This document shows positions 59,745 through 64,000 of a stretch of 64,000 nucleotides of DNA, one piece after another. The stretch is from Streptomyces roseirectus (GTDB taxonomy: Bacteria > Actinomycetota > Actinomycetes > Streptomycetales > Streptomycetaceae): NCBI RefSeq assembly GCF_014489635.1, contig NZ_CP060828.1, positions 3,262,001 to 3,326,000 on the forward strand, in the 5' to 3' direction. The translations under genes and the position numbers were made by a program. The notes beneath the pieces were generated by a model. It worked only from the letters and a program-made list of their open reading frames with translations. It had not been told where the DNA came from and did no database searches. How positions within the stretch are numbered: position 1 is the stretch's first letter; each line of letters opens with the position of its first letter.

Positions 59745-60315
59745 CACCACGGGACGGAAGCGGGCCGGGGCGACGCCGGAGGCCAAGAACCGGGTGCGGG
59801 TGAGGCTCGACCAGCCGAAATCGCCCCGGCGGCGGCTGGTGCCCGAGTGGGACCCGGAGGCGTTCGGGCGGCTGTCGGAGCGGATCGCGCGGTTCCTGGG
59901 GACGGGGCGGTTCATCGTCTGGATGACCGTCGTCATCGTCGCCTGGGTGCTGTGGAACATCTTCGCGCCGGCGGGCCTGCGGTTCGACAACTACCCGTTC
60001 ATCTTCCTCACGCTGATGCTCTCCCTCCAGGCGTCCTACGCCGCCCCGCTGATCCTGCTCGCGCAGAACCGGCAGGACGACCGGGACCGGGTCAACCTCG
60101 AACAGGACCGCAAGCAGAACGAGCGGTCGATCGCGGACACCGAGTACCTGACGCGGGAGATCGCCGCGCTGCGGATCGGGCTCGGGGAGGTGGCGACCCG
60201 GGACTGGATCAGGTCCGAGCTGCAGGACCTCGTCAAGGAGCTGGAGGAGCGCAGGGACGGGCACGTCGTATTCCCGGCGGAACGGTCATCTCTGCGTGAC
60301 GTAGACGACCGCTGA
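59734..60315 (+). CDS. DUF1003 membrane protein (193 aa)
   Basis: Two membrane helices ('FIVWMTVVIVAWVLWNIF' and 'FIFLTLMLSLQASYAAPLIL') separated by 'DNYPF', then 'AQNRQDDRDRVNLEQDRKQN', the DUF1003 signature, and a C-terminal coiled segment. The start lies inside the end of the MgtE-like gene, so translation is coupled. A joint role in ion sensing or transport is inferred. Confidence 0.92.
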   Translation: MASDTTGRKRAGATPEAKNRVRVRLDQPKSPRRRLVPEWDPEAFGRLSERIARFLGTGRFIVWMTVVIVAWVLWNIFAPAGLRFDNYPFIFLTLMLSLQASYAAPLILLAQNRQDDRDRVNLEQDRKQNERSIADTEYLTREIAALRIGLGEVATRDWIRSELQDLVKELEERRDGHVVFPAERSSLRDVDDR

Positions 60316-60358
60316 GGGGCGTGTGGGGGACCACCGCGGCCGCCGTACCATCGTCTGT

Positions 60359-61492
60359 ATGGCTAGCGAAGACGCGGTGCGCGAGGCACTGGCGACGGTG
60401 AACGACCCCGAGATCAACCGGCCCATCACCGAGCTGGGGATGGTCAAATCGGTGGAGATCGGCGCGGACGGCGTGGTCGCGGTGGCGGTGTATCTGACCG
60501 TCTCCGGCTGCCCGATGCGCGACACGATCACGCAGCGCGTGACGGACGCGGTCGCCGCGCTGGACGGCGTCAGCCGGGTCGACGTCACGCTCGACGTGAT
60601 GAGCGACGAGCAGCGCAAGGAGCTGGCGAACGCGCTGCGCGGCGGCCAGGCCGAGCGCGAGGTGCCCTTCGCGAAGCCGGGCTCCCTCACCCGCGTCTAC
60701 GCGGTCGCCTCCGGCAAGGGGGGCGTCGGCAAGTCGTCCGTGACGGTCAACCTCGCCGCCGCGATGGCCGCCGACGGCCTCAAGGTAGGTGTCGTCGACG
60801 CCGACATCTACGGCCACTCGGTGCCCCGGATGCTTGGCGCGGACGGTCTGCCGACCCAGGTCGAGAACATGATCATGCCGCCGTCCGCGAACGGCGTGAA
60901 GGTCATCTCCATCGGGATGTTCACGCCGGGCAACACGCCCGTCGTCTGGCGTGGGCCGATGCTCCACCGGGCGCTCCAGCAGTTCCTCTCGGACGTCTAC
61001 TGGGGCGACCTGGACGTCCTGCTGCTGGACCTCCCGCCCGGCACCGGTGACATCGCGATCTCCGTCGCGCAGTTGGTCCCCAACGCCGAGATCCTGGTGG
61101 TGACGACGCCTCAGCAGGCCGCCGCCGAGGTCGCCGAGCGCGCCGGGTCCATCGCCGTCCAGACCCACCAGAAGATCGTCGGCGTCGTCGAGAACATGTC
61201 CGGCCTGCCCTGCCCGCACTGCGGCGAGATGCTGGACGTCTTCGGCACGGGCGGCGGCCAGTTGGTCGCGGACGGCCTGACCCGCACGACCGGCGCCACG
61301 GTCCCGGTCCTCGGCTCGATCCCGATCGACGTCCGTCTCCGCGAGGGCGGCGACGACGGCAGGCCGGTCGTCCTGACGGACCCGGAGAGCCCGGCGGGCG
61401 CCGCGCTGCGGGGCATCGCGGGGAAGCTGGGCGGCAGGCAGCGGGGGCTTTCGGGGCTGTCCTTGGGGATCACGCCGAAGAACAAGTTCTGA
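60359..61492 (+). CDS. mrp: Mrp/ApbC-type iron-sulfur carrier ATPase (377 aa)
   Basis: N-terminal MIP18/DUF59 domain ('LATVNDPEINRPITELGMV', 'VSGCPMRDTI') followed by a P-loop ATPase with deviant Walker A 'GKGGVGKS' (119-126), 'VVDADIYGHSVPRMLG', and the Fe-S CxxC in 'LPCPHCGE'. It transfers Fe-S clusters to target proteins. The ATG has TACCAT seven bases upstream and no Shine-Dalgarno (leaderless type). Followed by a terminator. Confidence 0.95.
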   Translation: MASEDAVREALATVNDPEINRPITELGMVKSVEIGADGVVAVAVYLTVSGCPMRDTITQRVTDAVAALDGVSRVDVTLDVMSDEQRKELANALRGGQAEREVPFAKPGSLTRVYAVASGKGGVGKSSVTVNLAAAMAADGLKVGVVDADIYGHSVPRMLGADGLPTQVENMIMPPSANGVKVISIGMFTPGNTPVVWRGPMLHRALQQFLSDVYWGDLDVLLLDLPPGTGDIAISVAQLVPNAEILVVTTPQQAAAEVAERAGSIAVQTHQKIVGVVENMSGLPCPHCGEMLDVFGTGGGQLVADGLTRTTGATVPVLGSIPIDVRLREGGDDGRPVVLTDPESPAGAALRGIAGKLGGRQRGLSGLSLGITPKNKF

Positions 61493-61510
61493 AAGAGCCT
61501 TTGGCTTTCA

Positions 61511-61548
61511 GGGGCGCGGGGCTGTACCGATGTGCGGCTCCGCGCCCC
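61511..61548. terminator. Terminator hairpin after mrp
   Basis: GGGGCGCGG (61511-61519) pairs with CCGCGCCCC (61540-61548) across a 20-nt loop between the convergent mrp gene and the next gene. Confidence 0.75.
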
Positions 61549-61560
61549 GGCGAGCAGGCG

Positions 61561-62280
61561 CTACGCGTACTCGCCGATGTCCTTGATGGTCGAGAACCCC
61601 AGCCCGTACGCGCTCATCCCGCGCCCGTAGGCCCCGAGGTGCACCCCTTGCTGGGTGGACCCGGCGAGCACCCAGCCGAACTCGGACTCCCGGTAGTGGA
61701 ACGGGGTGGGCACCCCGTCGACCGGGAGGGTCAGGGTCGACCAGTCCTCCCCGTCGAGGTCGTCCGCGAGGACCCAGGCCGTCTCGGTCTGCTGGTCCAG
61801 CCAGTCGTCGCGCAGGCTGTGGTCCATCTGGCCGGGCCAGGTGAACGACAGCAGCCCGACCCCGGCGAGCCACGCGGCGGACGACACGGACGTCGCCTCC
61901 AGCAGGCCCGTGCCGTCGGCGCTGCGGCGGGACGGATTCGCCGCGACGGTCACGACGACCGCGAACTTGCCCCGGTCCTCACCGGCGGTCTCGTGCCGGA
62001 CGGACGGCTCGTCGCCGTGTCCGACGGACCCGTGCTCGACGGCGCCGTCAGCCGCCGTGCCGACCTGCATCAGCCAGCGGCGCCCCGTGAACGCCTCGTC
62101 GAGGCCGTACCAGGGGAAGGGCGCCTCCAGGAAGCCGTCGACGGTGCGCCGGGCGGAGGGGACGGGTTGTCCGCCCTCCGTGACCGGCGCCTGCGCGACC
62201 GCTCGACTCGTCGTCTCCATCTGCCCGGACGCCTCCTCGCTCTCGGCGGACCCGTCCGGCCCGCCCCCCTTCGGGCGCAC
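61561..62280 (-). CDS. Conserved hypothetical protein (239 aa)
   Basis: Coding bias is good and sequence such as 'PFPWYGLDEAFTGRRWLMQV', 'VGLLSFTWPGQMDHSLRDDW' and 'HYRESEFGWVLAGSTQQGVH' looks globular. No domain recognised and no signal peptide. Starts possible at GTG 62280 or ATG 62220. Lies between mrp and tatB, convergent with mrp. Confidence 0.75.
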   Translation of the reverse strand: MRPKGGGPDGSAESEEASGQMETTSRAVAQAPVTEGGQPVPSARRTVDGFLEAPFPWYGLDEAFTGRRWLMQVGTAADGAVEHGSVGHGDEPSVRHETAGEDRGKFAVVVTVAANPSRRSADGTGLLEATSVSSAAWLAGVGLLSFTWPGQMDHSLRDDWLDQQTETAWVLADDLDGEDWSTLTLPVDGVPTPFHYRESEFGWVLAGSTQQGVHLGAYGRGMSAYGLGFSTIKDIGEYA

Positions 62281-62343
62281 GCGTCAGGTCCGCACAACAA
62301 CTCGGCAGCATATCCACCCGGGTGAGCGCCCCGGGCGCACGGC

Positions 62344-62805
62344 TCAGGTGGCGTCGTAGTCGAAGGGGGGCCGGCCGTCGTCGGTCGGCTTCTTCGTGAG
62401 GTCGGTCCTGGGGGCGTCCGGGGTGGTGTCGGGCTTGGTCATGTCGACCTTGCCGGGGGGAAGGGGCGTGGCGGCGGACTCGGCGGTCGTGTGGACCGCG
62501 TCGGCGACCTCCGCCATCTCCTTCTTCAGGTCGAACCCGTTGCGGATCTCCTTGAGCCCCAGGTCGTCGTTCTCCAGCTGCTTGCGGATGAACGTCTTGG
62601 GGTTCAGGTCCTCGAACTCGAAGTCCTTGAACTCGGGGCCCAGCTCGGTCCGGATGTCCTGCTTGGCGCTCTCCGAGAACTCGCGGATCTTACGGATCGT
62701 CCGCGACACGTCCTGGATGACCTTGGGGAGCTTGTCCGGACCGAAGATGAGCACGGCCAGGACAGCGAGGGTCACCAGCTCAAGCGGTCCTATGTCATTG
62801 AACAC
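62344..62805 (-). CDS. tatB: Twin-arginine translocase subunit TatB
   Basis: 153 aa with the TatA/B N-terminus 'MFNDIGPLELVTLAVLAVLI' then 'FGPDKLPKV' hinge, an amphipathic helix, and a long charged C-terminal tail, longer than in TatA and so assigned TatB. GTG start with AAGGAG six bases upstream. It forms the Tat receptor complex with TatC, whose gene is not in this window. Confidence 0.94.
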   Translation of the reverse strand: MFNDIGPLELVTLAVLAVLIFGPDKLPKVIQDVSRTIRKIREFSESAKQDIRTELGPEFKDFEFEDLNPKTFIRKQLENDDLGLKEIRNGFDLKKEMAEVADAVHTTAESAATPLPPGKVDMTKPDTTPDAPRTDLTKKPTDDGRPPFDYDAT

Positions 62806-63030
62806 CTGAAGCTCCTTGCGATGTCCGCGGTCCTCGGCCCTCCGCGGTGCCGGCGGGTTCTTCCGTGGTCCGGGCCGCGTCCACGGTACCTGTCACACCT
62901 GTCGGACCGGTACCGCCCGGACCCTTCCAAACCGTCCCGGACGGGGGGTTTTCCTGGATGTTTGCCCAGGGCGAAGGGCCTGTGCGGGCCCTCTGTGAGG
63001 TTTCCGTCAGTTCCCACGCCCACCGTTTTC

Positions 63031-64000
63031 TCACCCGCCCGCCGTCCCCAGCACCAGCGACAACGTCATCGGCTTCCCCTTGCGGACGACGGTCAGCTCC
63101 AGCTTGTCGCCCGGCCGGTGCGCCCTGACCTTGACGATGAGTTCGTCGCTGGAGGCGACCGGCTTGCCGTCCACCTCGGTGATGACGTCCCCCGGCTCGA
63201 TCCCCGCGAGGTCGCCGGGCCCGCCGACGCTCACCGGCGGACCGGCCTCCCCGCTGTCCGTCCGCACCCGCGCGCCCTCGCCCTCGTACGCGAGGTCCAG
63301 GGTGATCCCGATCACCGGATGCGTGGCCTTGCCGTTGGCGATCAGCTCCTCGGCGATGCGTTTTCCCTGGTTGACGGGGATGGCGAAACCGAGTCCGACG
63401 GATCCCGCCTGGCCGGTCCCCTCGTCGGTGCCGCCCGCCGAGCGGATCGCGGAGTTGATGCCGATGACCTGGCCGCGGGCGTCCAGGAGGGGGCCGCCGG
63501 AGTTTCCCGGGTTTATCGGCGCGTCCGTCTGGAGCGCGTCCACGTACGACACGTCGCTGCCGTCGCCGCCCGCGGTGATCGGACGTTCCTTCGCGCTGAT
63601 GATGCCGGAGGTGACGGTGCCGGAGAGGTCGAAGGGGGCGCCGATCGCGACGACCGGGTCACCCACCTGCACGCCGTCGGAGTTGCCGAGGGGAAGGGGG
63701 GTGAGGTTCCGCACGCCCCTCACCTTGACGACCGCGAGGTCGTAGCCGGCGTCCCGGCCGACGATCTCGCCCTCGACCGCCTGTCCGCCGTTGAAGACGA
63801 CCGTTATCTCGCCGCCGCTGCCCGCCGGCTTCACGACGTGGTTGTTGGTCAGGATGTAGCCCCGGTCGTCGAGCACGAAGCCCGTGCCGGTGCCCGACTC
63901 GCCGCCGCCCTTCACATGCAGCGTCACGACGCTCGGCAGCGCCCTCGCCGCGATCCCGGCGACGCTGTCGGCGTCCCGTCCGCTCGGCGCGGGCGGTGCC
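63031..64000 (-). CDS. HtrA/DegP-type S1C serine protease, 5' end missing
   Basis: The visible 323 codons hold a trypsin-like domain with His in 'LTNNHVV', Asp in 'GYDLAVVKV' and Ser in 'GNSGGPLLD', then a PDZ domain ('GDLAGIEPGDVITEVDGKPV'). The frame is open to the window edge upstream of GTG 63927 ('RDADSVAGIAARALPSVV'), so the true start and any signal or membrane anchor lie outside. It should degrade or refold envelope proteins. Adjacent to tatB, consistent with an envelope-quality role. Confidence 0.93.
   Translation of the reverse strand, partial: APPAPSGRDADSVAGIAARALPSVVTLHVKGGGESGTGTGFVLDDRGYILTNNHVVKPAGSGGEITVVFNGGQAVEGEIVGRDAGYDLAVVKVRGVRNLTPLPLGNSDGVQVGDPVVAIGAPFDLSGTVTSGIISAKERPITAGGDGSDVSYVDALQTDAPINPGNSGGPLLDARGQVIGINSAIRSAGGTDEGTGQAGSVGLGFAIPVNQGKRIAEELIANGKATHPVIGITLDLAYEGEGARVRTDSGEAGPPVSVGGPGDLAGIEPGDVITEVDGKPVASSDELIVKVRAHRPGDKLELTVVRKGKPMTLSLVLGTAGG

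Noticed and set aside
1..64000. tRNA, rRNA, insertion sequences, prophage or attachment sites
   Set aside because: I looked for conserved tRNA arms, transposase or integrase motifs and flanking direct repeats and saw none. A covariance-model scan would be needed to exclude small RNAs.

Overview
The window is about 72-73% G+C and is packed with genes that have strongly GC-biased third codon positions, frequent GTG starts, TANNNT -10 boxes placed 6-7 nt before start codons (leaderless messages), and actinobacterial marker families: WhiB-family WblC, mycoredoxin, UvrD2, AdnAB-type helicase-nuclease, MoeZ, DUF3152, DUF3107 and DUF6758. This is chromosomal core DNA of a Streptomyces-type actinomycete. 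I see no rRNA, tRNA, CRISPR array, integrase, transposase or phage gene. From memory, the backbone order whiB7/wblC - uvrD2 - mycoredoxin - nudC - adnAB - ATL - moeZ - DUF3152 - tetR - DUF3107 - ferritin-like - DEAD-box helicase is also found around Rv3197A-Rv3211 of Mycobacterium tuberculosis. It would then be an ancient actinobacterial neighbourhood into which Streptomyces-type accessory operons have been placed.

Layout. 0-3 kb: three consecutive AIM24-family genes, the first in the operon fused to a TerD domain through a Pro/Gly-rich linker. 3.1-6.5 kb: a YgjP/DUF45 metallopeptidase, and an E1-like (ThiF/cyclodehydratase-type) protein overlapping a UbiB/ABC1 kinase-like gene. 6.5-8.1 kb: the wblC resistance regulator with a leader of about 585 nt holding an upstream ORF, a palindrome and an intrinsic attenuator, driven by a promoter of WblC/WhiB7 type. 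8.1-21 kb: DNA repair and redox genes (UvrD2, mycoredoxin, NudC, M20 peptidase, two AdnAB-type helicase-nucleases, an alkyltransferase-like protein). 21-27 kb: a large membrane protein with a pseudokinase-like middle, and two tandem S33 exported peptidase lipoproteins. 27-28 kb: MoeZ.

28.4-33.6 kb is the most unusual part: six ORFs on the minus strand in which every start overlaps the preceding stop. They are a PelF-like GT4 glycosyltransferase, a polytopic membrane protein, a 128-codon Arg/Pro/His-rich ORF, a 20-codon mini-ORF, an NAD-dependent sugar epimerase and a spherulin-4-type glycoside hydrolase. I read this as a compact candidate exopolysaccharide system. It is followed at 33.8-39.6 kb by a complete oligopeptide ABC operon (lipoprotein, two permeases, fused double ATPase) with a clear promoter, an operator-like palindrome and a terminator.

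39.6-48.4 kb: a DUF3152 metzincin-like protein, an alpha/beta hydrolase, small conserved proteins, a TetR regulator, a ferritin-like MiaE_2 protein and a DEAD-box helicase. The helicase appears to start at CTG and ends in thirteen PRRTRKTAA repeats. 48.6-64 kb: another hydrolase, a NYN-domain nuclease, MarC, a PHP phosphoesterase, DUF6758, an MFS exporter with an operator inside its promoter, a SUFU-domain protein, CorA, a soluble MgtE-like protein coupled to DUF1003, Mrp, TatB and the 5'-truncated end of an HtrA-type protease. Long ORFs antisense to these genes (up to 1776 codons) are shadows caused by the high G+C content and are omitted.
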